In this document: piece after piece, positions 1 through 10,144 of the stretch
Layout of the letters: each line of letters starts with the position of its first letter
How positions within the stretch are numbered: the first letter of the stretch is position 1
Assembly: GCA_034769895.1 (NCBI GenBank)
Contig: CM068370.1
Coordinates: forward strand, 46,056,344 to 46,120,343
Length of the DNA stretch: 64,000 bases
Origin: Magicicada septendecula
Lineage: Eukaryota > Arthropoda > Insecta > Hemiptera > Cicadidae
Direction: 5' to 3'
Program-made: the position numbers and the translations under genes
Notes under the pieces: generated by a model
Databases searched by the model: none
The model's input: only the letters and a program-made list of their open reading frames with translations
What the model was told of the DNA's origin: nothing

Positions 1-210
1 TCCAACCATGGGTATACAGATTTTGACACTAATTTCAAGCCATTACATTATTGTGCCAAGGGACGTCGTATGAACACACTCGAGGAATACAAGATTTACA
101 AGGCATTTAAAACCAATCCTGGAAATGTTTTAAATGATCAGTTATCTTTCAAATCACATTATTTATTTGATACAGCTCTTAAGTTTGAGACACAAGACGA
201 TACTAGATAA
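1..210 (+). pseudogene. Penelope-like element, C-terminal end of the RT/GIY-YIG protein (partial)
   Basis: An open frame enters from the left edge and stops at TAA 208-210 (69 codons visible). It ends with the pattern I associate with the tail of arthropod Penelope-like polyproteins, after the GIY-YIG nuclease: an NH pair, a KGRRMNTLEEYKIYK segment, then LNDQLSFK and a final LFDTAL. The upstream RT and nuclease core lie outside the window, so whether the element is intact is unknown. A hammerhead-like motif 120 bp downstream (330-373) agrees with a PLE, since many PLEs carry hammerheads in their terminal repeats. It could instead be the tail of another retroelement class; the family call rests on remembered similarity. 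Confidence 0.65.
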
Positions 211-1767
211 CATTAATAAATATGCACCTTGGACCTGAGTTCTGATAATTTTGACAGTATGAACTGGATATGTGTGTAAATTATGTGTATGTGTGTCATT
301 AATTTTTAACGTTTGACGACGAAAGTGATTATCCTCTGAAGATGAAACCCTAGGTTTTGAAACGCGTCAGGACAAAATAAGGAGAAGTCGCAAGACGTTT
401 ATTAAGGTTATTTTTAATTATTAACATTTACGCGACTTGGATACCAAAAAACATGTTTATAAACCTTTAAAAATATTACACGTACAGGCGCAGTGTATCA
501 AATTGAACAAACAGACACTATCTTCACTTTGCAATAGCTGTTGGCATACTAAACGCTGTTGACAGATAAAGGGAAGGAATATGTTAAGCTACTGAGAGAC
601 AGGTGGTGCTGTCATCTGTTAGAGACAAATGGAACAAAAAAACGTAAGACGAGTATCAATCAGATCAGCCGCGCCCGACGGAAGGTTAAGATGTCAAAGT
701 TAGATTAAAAACATAAAATAAGAAAGAAATGTAATAACATAATATTAACATTAATGTCAAAACTTTAATACATAAACAAACCCAGCTTTGTGGGATGTCA
801 AAATGATCTTTGAAAGAAAATATAAACAGTTGTGATAATATCTAATACATAAATAAGAAGACAGAAGAATAATAGCCATCAGAAGATATTTATTCATTTT
901 GAATTAAAATTCAAATATTATAACAATAGAAATAAATAGGATCAGCCAATGAGAGTACAGGCAGTGGCCATAACAACGGAACGTTATTTAATATAATAAT
1001 TCCGTTAAAAAGAATTAGTTCATTATTGACGCTCAAGGCATACAGAAGCCAAACCATATTCAACTCAAATTTAACATAAAATAATCAAAATTAAGTCAAA
1101 ATTTTATAAAACAAGGATGCAAGAAGTCTGATGAAGAACTAGTCAATTCAACAGAGACCACAGACCAGATTTTCATATTCTAAATTAATTATTTAATCCA
1201 CATTATCCGAAAAAGAAGCCAGACGTACTCCAAATTATAAATGATGGAAGATTGATGATCATATGGACCAACCTAACTAAAAAACTGAATGACTCTTCAC
1301 CCGAACTCAACAGATTTGTTAAGTATATCTGAAATACCCGAATTTATGGAATAAATTCGGATTAACTTTTCTCACAACACAAATAACTCTCACTCTGAAC
1401 TGATAACTAAATTTCTTTCAAGGATTAATTGAAAATAAAAACTAAACTTGTATGTAACAAGAAAATAACCTGTGTATAAATTGCGAGGGTAATTTGAATT
1501 AGTCAACACCGTCTAGAACGACCGCTCAATTTCATATTTTTAATTGTTTTTATAAACAATTTGGCGCCACCCGGGAATTAAAATTACTCATTAAAGGACA
1601 GGTAAGGTTTACACTCGCAAGATATTGTACTGGTAATTCGTGAGATCGCGACGGACATCGTCGGTGGAAAGTTAAAAAGGTAAGTAAACATTAAGTAACG
1701 ACAACAACGTGTGGGGCTAACACACATAAAACACACTTTTAGAGAGTACATTCAGAGCTCATCGTTA
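211..1767. other. Non-coding stretch with an LTR/primer-binding-site-like junction near 1558
   Basis: No gene seen. The first part is presumably the 3' tail of the PLE. At 1551-1577 the sequence ends a possible LTR in ACA (1556-1558), then after AT gives TTGGCGCCACCCGGGA, which resembles a retroelement primer-binding site. I could not delimit an LTR, and the internal part is replaced by the repeat at 1768. Confidence 0.4.
330..373 (+). ncRNA. Hammerhead ribozyme motif downstream of the Penelope-like ORF
   Basis: Core boxes in order: CTGAAGA (336-342), stem II formed by AAACC (345-349) and GGTTT (353-357), GAAA (359-362), a short stem III CGCG (363-366), then TC before the expected cleavage point after 368. 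Stem I pairs TCCT (332-335) with AGGA (369-372). One extra nucleotide (T343) and a G-T closing pair lie between the first core box and stem II, so activity is uncertain. Known PLE hammerheads are type I with very short stem III, as here. Confidence 0.65.
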
Positions 1768-2030
1768 CACACTAGACACAAAAATAGATATGAGATACAG
1801 CAGTACTATAGCATAAAAGTACTGTAATAAGATATAATGAATAAAATTACACTGCCAAGACTACATAGTTACTTTGTGCTGAAACCACGTTTTGTACTTG
1901 GAAGCACAAGTATTTCAATGCATTTCTGGAGCAATCCTATACTAAATTTTAAGGTAACTTATGAAGGTTAAATTATATAATTTATAGCACGCTCTTCCAA
2001 AATTAAATGCATGTTGTTATGACTATGACA
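1768..2030. repeat. 260-bp interspersed repeat, copy 1
   Basis: Begins at ACACTAGACACA and ends at ACTATGACAA. A second copy at 9889-10144 is in the same orientation and differs by about a dozen substitutions and a few small indels. The sequence outside the two copies does not match. Copy 1 runs straight into a tRNA-like SINE fragment. Confidence 0.8.
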
Positions 2031-2300
2031 ATCTAGAGGTCCCGGGTTCAATTCCTGGGCCCGCACCATAAAATCAAGATGCGTTTTCAGCCCCCAGGTC
2101 GACTCAGCCTGTTGAAAATGAGTACCTGGGATAACATCCTGGGGATAATAATGGGCGGCTGAAGCATATTGCTGGCCACACTGCCTTCCTTATATGCCGT
2201 ATGACTCACATTAGGCAGCCTACTCTGCCTACTCTTAAGCTACTTCGGTGGTATACATGGGAGCCATTATTATATACCAGTACTACCGTATGACTCTTAA
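2031..2300 (+). repeat. tRNA-derived SINE fragment
   Basis: A tRNA-like 3' half with a box B (GGTTCAATTCC, 2045-2055) and an arm ending in CACCA is followed by a body containing CCAGGTCGACTCAGCC and AAAATGAGTACCTGG. This resembles the conserved body of several invertebrate tRNA-derived SINEs. No box A precedes it, since the 260-bp repeat abuts, so the head is truncated and it is not a working tRNA gene. Confidence 0.6.
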
Positions 2301-2327
2301 AACTATATTGTAACACACACTGGATTA

Positions 2328-2413
2328 AACAAGGTACAAGTGTTTAGCAGCAACTGTTTGAGAAAAATTGCTTTTGGTGACCACACCAAATCTCAACAAC
2401 CGAACTATATAAG
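2328..2413 (+). pseudogene. LINE reverse-transcriptase tail, part 1 (interrupted by hAT)
   Basis: The frame contains the FSSNCLRKI segment, which fits the NxCLRxI motif found just after the RT core of many non-LTR retrotransposons. It stops fitting at 2413, exactly where the hAT terminal inverted repeat begins. The matching continuation is on the other side at 5739-6007. The copy is old and frameshifted. Confidence 0.45.
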
Positions 2414-5400
2414 CAGGGCCGTCTTAGGCCATGCAGGGGCCCTTGGGCACACAGAGTTTGGGGCCCTTTTAGAAAGTAAAAAAAAAAATGTGAATGAAAA
2501 CATCAGTATGTACTTTTATTTAGTGACTTTATTGGTTATTATGATTAGCTTTATACAAATCAAATATAAGTGAAGTGATTACTGTTTTGAGAATTGGACT
2601 TACATTAATGATAATGGTTTCTTCCGGGATTTCTGTTGTGCAAAATCTTCTATTATGTCCTCAAAGTCTAATTTTTGAAGGATATCACTTTCTATGCACA
2701 TCATTGACAAATTAGTAAGTCGTTCTTGTAACATAGTCGTTCGTAATTCATTTTTTATTCTTTTTAGCTGTGAAAATGAACGCTCTCCACTACAATTGGT
2801 GACCATTAAGCAAAGGAATATCCTTGTAGCAACTTCCACATTCGGGAAAATTTCTTCTAATTTATCTGCTTTTATTAGAGTATGTAAGGCTGAGATACTC
2901 AAGTCCGCCAATTCATTTGCAAGGTTTTTCAAGTATGTACTGCCTTAAATGAAAACATTCTGATTTGAGCTCATTAGCATTGTCTTCGTGATAGAATTCT
3001 GCAAATTCTTTGTCAACTGGTCAGAATCGATTGTTTTTAACTGAGAAAGAAAACTAAAACGTTTGTTAATCTCCTTGTATGATTCCGAACGTTGCTTTAA
3101 ATGAGCATCCAATGTGTCGATTATAGGAAGAAATGTTTCTATACGACATTTTTCTTTGCCATTCAACTGTACAGTCTCTGATGGTCCTTCCAAAAACGTG
3201 ATGCATGTGCTGCGAATTCCTTTTCTTTGAGAATTATCTTTATAGTCAGCATTTGTATTTTTTTCTTTGACAGCCGATTCGTACTGATCGAAATTACTGC
3301 GTGCGCTACTGATATAATCGGCACGAGATGCAAAAGTTTTGTTGCAACGTCCATTGTCATGGTATAATTCTGTAAACTTAAGCTTGTTTTATTGATGATT
3401 CCCAAAAGGTCATTCCATATTTCCATTAGGAGAATGGTCTCCAATATTTCCATTTTTTGGCAAGGCTTTGAGCCTCGTTTCTTGTTTCTCCTGGTTGATC
3501 GGTGTTTCTGGCAATTGATGTTAAAGCTTCAGAAATATGATTATAACCATTTTGCAAAGCATCAAGAGCATCAGTACATGCAGACCATCTGGTTTCAGAG
3601 AGAGTTCAGAACTTTATTTGCACCTAAACATTCTGTCCATCGATTGGTCGAACCCGAAAAAAAATTGAACAAATTTTGGATGAATTGGAAGTATGCTACT
3701 GCTTCTAAAACACATCCAACCACCTGAACACCTACTAAATTCAGTGAATGTGTGGCACATGGGACAAAAATAGCAAATTCACATTTTTCTTTTATTCTTG
3801 TCTGAAGACCAGAATACTTTCCAGCCATATTTGGTGCATTATCGTAGCTCTGCCCGTGGCAATCCTTTATTGGAATATCAAGGCTTTCCAAAAAGTTTAA
3901 AACGGTAGCTGCTATATATTGAGCCTTATGCTCCTCCATAGGTAAAAATTGCAAAAATCTCTCAATAGGCTCTCCGTCTTTTACGTATCGAGCGATGAAA
4001 GTCAGTTGGTCAACATGGGAGAGATCTGGTGTGGAATCCACGCTTATTGAGTAGTATTTCGCTGCTTTCAGTTCGTTAACAATTGTCGTTAACACTTGCT
4101 GTCCCATTATATTAATAAATTCATTGCAAATATTTGGAGACAAATATGATGTACTTCCTTTTCCACGATTTCCGCAGTTTTGCATATGATCAGCAAGAAA
4201 AGGGTCAAATTCACTAATTAGTTCTAAGCATCCCAAATAATTCCTGTTATTTTGAGACTTCAAAATTTCATTATCACCACGAAACCCAAGTCCCCTTGAA
4301 GCCAAAAATTTCACAACTGCAACAATTCTTTTAAGTACATTCTTCCAATAATTGACCTGTGCATTATATTGGGAAAGCAACCCACTATCAACTCGTCCAG
4401 TAGTTTTGCTTCTTGCGGCATAATTCATCATTGATTGCCTGTGCTGTAAACTGTTCTCATGCTCCATTAATAAGTTACTTATATGCTTCCAATCTTTATA
4501 TCCATTTGAAGAACTCAAATTATTACCCGTAGTATTATTAAATAGACAGCAGCAATAACAATAACAATATACAGATTTCTTTGACGACGAATATAGGAGC
4601 CATTTTCTTTCTACACACTCACCATTCGTCAATTTGCGAGTGAAAACATTTCTAATCAAGTTTCTAGTTTTTGTTTTACCGCTTAGATCAGGAAAACTTG
4701 TGGAAGTTTCGGAGAAGTCAGTTTTTATTTTGGAAAAACTCTGGCCCTTTACGAATCAAAAATTTTCTGGCCCTTCTTCCGTTAAAATTTTATACAGTAC
4801 GTACCAGGGTCGTGAGATATATTTTCTAAAATACTCGTAGTTGGTAAGTCGCAGTAGCTTGAACTGGAAGATCCAGGCTGTGATGTGTGTGACTGTCTTT
4901 ATATCTGGAACTGATGAACTCAAAACACTAATATTATCTTCTATGTCAAACGTAGGCCCCATTTCTGAGCTTTGAAATTTAGAGGCATCTTGAGATGATG
5001 AGTTCAAAGAATCAGTCTGCCTGTTAGTTTCTTCAACTGTAAAAAATGAGGTTAGTTTAGGTAGTTTGTTGATATTTTCTTTTTGAGCTGCAAGTTTCTT
5101 TCTTTTTTCTGAACCACTTAAATATGTTCTTTTCGACATAATTAAACGAGACTACAAAACTACATACAACACTTTAATAAAGATACTTTATAATTTATGG
5201 TAAATAAGCAAGTAAACAAAACGAATCATTGAAGTTTGAGACATCAATCCCCAACCAATCGACAGCGTCGACATCTATGTATGCCTACAGGTAGCGCTAA
5301 AACGTAGGTGACCGCTAGATGGCATAGTTTTAGTTTCGCATCTGCCTTGATAATCAAGTTGACAGTAAGTTAACGAAAATCTACTGCCGCAACCGCAACC

Positions 5401-5738
5401 TGACGTTTAAAAAAATTTCTTTTAAATATTTTAAAGTTACTTAAATATTTGTATACATTTTATAGAATTAATTAAGAAATTTTACACTATGTATTTTTCT
5501 GAAATTTTTTTAGATTTAGTAAAATTTTGTTCACTCTTTAGAAAATATTTAGAAATCTCATCTGGTATCCGTTTACATTCAAATTTAGAAATTTTAACGG
5601 CAATTCTTAGTAAAATTACACTAAAAATTGAGCTCCTCTTTTTTTGGTGTAAACGACGATGTCGGCATTTTGAGGCCCCCATCAAGCCAGGGGCCCTGGG
5701 CTCGTGCCCCATGTGCCCTTATGGAAAAGACGGAACTG
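2414..5738 (-). mobile_element. hAT DNA transposon (degenerate, autonomous-size)
   Basis: Terminal inverted repeats: the left end begins CAGGGCCGTCTTAGGCC. The right end read on the other strand begins CAGTTCCGTCTTTTCC, and both continue into GGGCCC-rich sequence. The flanks are TATATAAG (2406-2413) and TATATGAG (5739-5746), an 8-bp target duplication with one mismatch, the length typical of hAT. The element is 3325 bp and encodes a broken transposase on the minus strand. It sits inside an older LINE. Confidence 0.9.
2600..5139 (-). pseudogene. hAT transposase, ZMYM1/DUF4371 type, frameshifted
   Basis: DNA transposase read from 5139 down to 2600 in about five frame segments (5139-4756, 4659-3595, 3453-3163, 3193-2945, 2932-2600), so it is dead. 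In order: a lysine-rich start with the NKLPKLTSFF motif; a TTF-like zinc-finger segment with RKWLLYS and a Cys-rich CYCYCCCLF run; the DUF4371/RNase-H-like catalytic region with SVDSTPDLSH and CHGQSYDNAPNM, which hold the acidic residues, and CATHSLNLV; and a C-terminal hAT dimerisation motif with GERSFSQLKRIKNELR. This order is that of the ZMYM1-like hAT proteins common in animals. The segment between 4659 and 4756 carries the first frame break. Confidence 0.9.
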
Positions 5739-6007
5739 TATATGAGAGAACACTCAAAGAGCGCGTGTACAGAGAAATTAATAAATAGAAATGGAAATTA
5801 ATTGGTCACACAATGTATAAATCAGACATCAAAATTACTAAAGAAGCACTGGAATATCATCCACCAGAAAAGAGGAAATGAGGCAGGCTGACATAATTGT
5901 GAAAGAGAAATATAGCAAAGGAAATAGAAAATGTTGGTCCAACTTGGATAGAAATAAGAGAACAGGGCAGGGCACAACAGAATGGAATAGATGCACACAG
6001 TGGATGA
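5739..6007 (+). pseudogene. LINE reverse-transcriptase tail, part 2
   Basis: Continuation of the LINE cut by the hAT element. One frame reads KWKLIGHTMYK, ALEYHPPEKRK, then EIENVGPTWIEI. This fits the familiar tail W-x-x-IGHT-x-RK ... AL-x-x-x-P-x-GKR ... E-x-x-G-x-x-W of a group of invertebrate non-LTR elements. There are several in-frame stops, so this is an old dead copy. The clade is not resolved. Confidence 0.6.
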
Positions 6008-6824
6008 GTTTAAAATAAATAAATTGCTATCAAAGGGTACTGATCTTCTGTCTACATTGTATGGTGGGTGTCTCAAATACACAACTGTTTCTCCAAAACT
6101 GTCTTTGCAGATACTATTATAGTATTTTATTACACTATTTTATGCCTACAGATGTTAATTATCTCAGACAACAGTCCTGTGATTTTTGGTTTGTAATTTA
6201 TTTCTGCATGAAAATTAACACTGTGTGTATATGTGTGTGTGTCTGTGTGAGAGAGGGAGAATTTACTGAATGTTATTAGGTAATCATTATAATTAAATTC
6301 AACCAGATAACTTGCAGAAGGTAAGAGAAATAATAAAACAGTATTTTATACAACATTTAAATAATTTATTGTGAGTTTTCAACATGGAAAAGTACAAATA
6401 TTGCAATTACAACAAAGTCTGTTCTGGAAAGTTACTCTGCAAAAACTTCTCTCTGATAAATAGACATGCTGTTCAAGAAGATTACAGCCTTCTCATTTAA
6501 GTAGCCACTTTTTAAGCAGCGCAGCATGTCTGACCTGACCTACACTATCAAAATGGTAACAATGTTTGAAAAGCTTATCCTTAATCTTCATACAATATAA
6601 ATAAATGACTTACTGAGTGTTATCACAACACAGCATAGTGTAGAACAAATAAATAAAAATGTATTTTTTACATAGAACAGTATCTTCTACAAAGTGGTTT
6701 AACTATACTATTATTAAAACTTGTTTGGTATTGACAGATGGAACTGTTGATTAAACAACTGACTGCTACATGCCTCTCAACCAATCGCCGTACTCAAAAC
6801 TGTAACAGTAACCGTAGCAACGCA
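6008..6824. other. AT-rich spacer, no gene seen
   Basis: Contains a short GT-rich run near 6224-6250. Nothing else is recognisable. Confidence 0.5.
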
Positions 6825-9462
6825 CACTGTTGCCAATATGTCCCACACGTGCTGTTATTAAAACCAGTGTGGAATGTCGCGCCACAGAGTGAACTGTTAG
6901 TGTAGGTTCTATGTAACGAAGTCTGTTTGTTAAGAGTGCTGTGTTCTCGGTTACACTTGTTTGATTATTGTGGGTGTACGTTAGTTTAATACTTAAATAG
7001 TTGTGTTGCAGATACAAGTTTATTGCTAACTAATTTCTAATTACTTAACTAATTTCTGACTAATTAACTAAGTGTAGTGAAAACGTGTGAATCTATTATT
7101 AACTAAATAAGCATAAGCATGTTTACCTAAGTATAAATTTACTTTATTTTGTCATTTTACGGAACTTTGTGCGTGCGATTTTTATTTTAAAACAATTTGT
7201 ATAAATATCTACATTCTTAAATTTTGAATTCTTTAAAATACGTAACAGCTTTAACCAATACGCGTTTACTTTCAAACAGAAGGTATGTCTGAAAGTGAGG
7301 AAACTGGGAAAAAGCGTGGTCAACCACGAATACACCCGGTAAAAGATAAAACACGTATTTCCGGTCGCGGAGTACCAATTAGAGGGCAGTCCAGAGAATT
7401 CGTTTGTTCTCTACGAGATTATTTTGAGAAAGAGAAGGAACATGGTGGGCCTCTGATTTCAGTTAAGTCAAGTTGTTGATAGAACAGCAGCTGCACTCTC
7501 TATAAGTAAAAATACGGTTGTAACGATAGGTAAGGAGAAGTTTAAACAAAGCGAGGAAGCTGGCCCTTCTAAACTGGAAACACCATGTAAAAAAAGACGG
7601 ATAGAAAAACATGTTACTAATCTGGATGCTTTTGCAGAAGATGGGATCCGTCGCCACGTATATGAGTATTACTGTCGTAAAGAGTATCCTACAATAAAAA
7701 AGCTACTAGTTACTCTTCATGATGCAGAGCTTTTCACTGGTAGCCACTCGTCTTTACGGTCCGTAATTAAAAATTTGGGATTTAAATTTACTACCGTTTC
7801 GGGTAGAAAAGTATTAATGGAGCAACAACGCGTAGTTGCTTCTCGCTGTAGATTTCTTAGGGGTTTAATAAATGAAAATTTTAATAACGTCGTCTGGGTT
7901 GACGAAACATGGGTGAACGCAGGACATTCTTTAAAAAAGTGTTCGCGGGATGATTCTTTAAAAAAGTGGATGATTCTATGGCGGGAACTATGCCAGTGCG
8001 AATTGGAAAAGGTGGAAGACTTATAATTATCCACGCCAGAAATTCTCAGGGGTTTATTCCCAATTGCCTCTATGTATTTAAATCGAAAAAGACTTCTGAC
8101 TATCACGAAGAAATGAATCACAACAAATTTAAAACATGGTTTGAAGAATTCCTGTTAAAGAATATTCCTCCCAATTCAGTGATCGTGATGGACAACGCCC
8201 CATATCATTCAGTGATTAAAGACAAGGCTCCAACAATGGCTTCAAAAAAAAGAAGAGATGGTTGAATGGTTAAAACGTCGAAACATTCCATTGACAGAGG
8301 ATATGAAAAAGGCTGAGTTGATGGAATTGGTACTATTTAATAAACCAAAGTTTCCTGTGTATATTGTTGATGAGTTGGCTGAAAGTTACGGTCATAAAGT
8401 CATCCGGTTGCCTCCATATCATTGTCACTTTAACGCCATAGAACTAATATGGGCCAGGGTTAACATATACGTTGCCATATATAATACAAAATTCACTACC
8501 GGTATGACTGAAGTAGAAAAATTAACAAATGAAATTAGCAAATGATTACTGGAGAAGACTGGAAGAAGGTAGTCAAACACACCAAGTCAGTTATTGAAGA
8601 CGCTTGGAAAAATGAAGGTATAGTGGAACAGCAGGTAGAAAATTTGATCATTTCTGTGAATTGTTCGAGTGACATTGAATCAGTTGAATCTGAAGATAGT
8701 GATTCTACATTAAGCGGAGTTTACCCATTATAAACGTAAGTTTTTATTTTGTTTAATGTTAGAAGTAACGTTAAATATAAAATTGCAATATAAAAGTATT
8801 TAATTTAATCTTTAACTAAACAAAAATTAACAAACGAAATATTAAAGTCCAACATTACAGTTTCTATCAATTATAAATTAATATTTCACTATTTATAGGC
8901 AGTTTCATTTATGAAGAATTCGCAAATATTTATGCTTGCTTAATACCAAATTATCTGTATTTATTAAGTTCATGATATAATAATAGAGTAATTATTTATC
9001 ACGTTTTTCGAGTAAATTATTATGATATTAAATCCATACCAAAATATTAAGTAAGATCTCATATTACCAGAGTTGGACTTAACTAGAATTTGCATAACAC
9101 ACGGTTCATGTCATTTCACAAAATAAAAGATTTTTTATGCGATTGTGAACAGATTAGTGTGCACTATGATTAAGGTAATGTACAGTATAATACGTACATG
9201 TTATTGCAACCATACATTAAATAATCGTATTCACTACGATATAAGCTACGCGACTTCACTACAAAAGCATCTCTGGGTGTCTTACTGTAATTAAAAGTAC
9301 GTTAAGAGATATCATATCATGTTTTAAAAGTAAACTGTTTTGTCTTGAAAAGCTATATTAAATGACCTTGAGCGTGAATGTGTTGTAAGTTGTTTGTATG
9401 TGAATCATTGTTTTGTGTTTATCAACTTGTAGAAGTCACGTGGTCAGAGTTTGGCAACGGTG
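6825..9462 (+). mobile_element. Candidate IS630/Tc1/mariner element, Sailor-like (DD82E)
   Basis: The ends are suggested by an imperfect inverted repeat: left CACTGTTGCCAATATG then TCCCACACGTG (6825-6851), and right (9437-9462) reading CACCGTTGCCAAACTC then TGACCACGTG on the other strand. It encloses the broken transposase at 7285-8733. The TA target duplication expected for this superfamily is not visible at these ends, so the true termini may lie a little elsewhere. Confidence 0.5.
7285..8733 (+). pseudogene. Sailor-like (DD82E) IS630/Tc1/mariner transposase, frameshifted
   Basis: Cut-and-paste transposase. Segments in order: basic N-terminus from ATG 7285; a helix-turn-helix region spanning the first frame break near 7460 with DRTAAALSISKNTV; catalytic D in VWVDETWVNAGHS (about 7897-7932); after a second break near 7970, GKGGRLIIIHA; second catalytic D in VIVMDNAPYHS (about 8182-8214); after a slip in the A-run near 8241-8250, the E in NAIELIW (about 8434-8454). 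Across that slip about 82 residues separate the second D from the E, far more than the 34-41 of ordinary Tc1/mariner. That fits the DD82E/Sailor group as I remember it. Another break near 8540 precedes an acidic C-terminus ending at 8733. A diverged relative lies at 51985-53200. Confidence 0.85.
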
Positions 9463-9888
9463 TTTCCCTTTCAGTACAAACGTCAGTACCAAAGAAGTTT
9501 TAATAATAGTATAATATGCCATTTCAGCTATGAGGGTTGCATATAATAAATTTCATATTATTATATTTCATATAAATAAATTTCATATATATTATATTGT
9601 AAACTAAATAAGTTTTACAAAGAAAGCAAAACATTTATTATTTGTCTAGCAATAATAGATTAAAATCAATTGATTTCACAAGCTGTTACATGTGTACAAG
9701 TTTTTTTTTTAAATATAATCTCATAAACAAACTGTAACTACAATGGTATAACTCCCACAGAAAGAGAAAAGGGAGCATCCATATATATACTAAGCAATTT
9801 TTAATAATTAAGATTAATATTACATTATTTAATAAATATTTAAGAAAATTACTGATCAAAAATTCATACACGCAATAAATATCATGTG
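9463..9888. other. AT-rich spacer, no gene seen
   Basis: AT-rich sequence between the transposon end and the second 260-bp repeat. I recognise nothing in it. Confidence 0.4.
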
Positions 9889-10144
9889 ACACTAGACACA
9901 AAAATATATGAGATACAGCAATACTATAGCATAAAAATAATAAGATATAATGAATAAAATTACACTGTCAAGACTACACAGTTACTTTGTGCTGAAGCCA
10001 CGTTTTGTACTTGGAAGCACAAGTGCTTCAATGCATTTCTGGAGCAATCCTAGACTAGATTTTAAGGTAACTTATGAAGGTTAAATTATATAATTTATAG
10101 CACACTCTTCCAAAATTAAATGCATGTTTTTATGACTATGACAA
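9889..10144. repeat. 260-bp interspersed repeat, copy 2
   Basis: Direct-orientation copy of 1768-2030, about 5 percent diverged with small deletions. It is not followed by the SINE fragment that follows copy 1. The SINE, LINE, hAT and Sailor-like block (2031-9888) lies exactly between the two copies. Confidence 0.8.

Noticed and set aside
2031-2070. tRNA gene
   Set aside because: Only the T-arm and acceptor-like 3' part exist; no box A or anticodon arm, and a SINE body follows.
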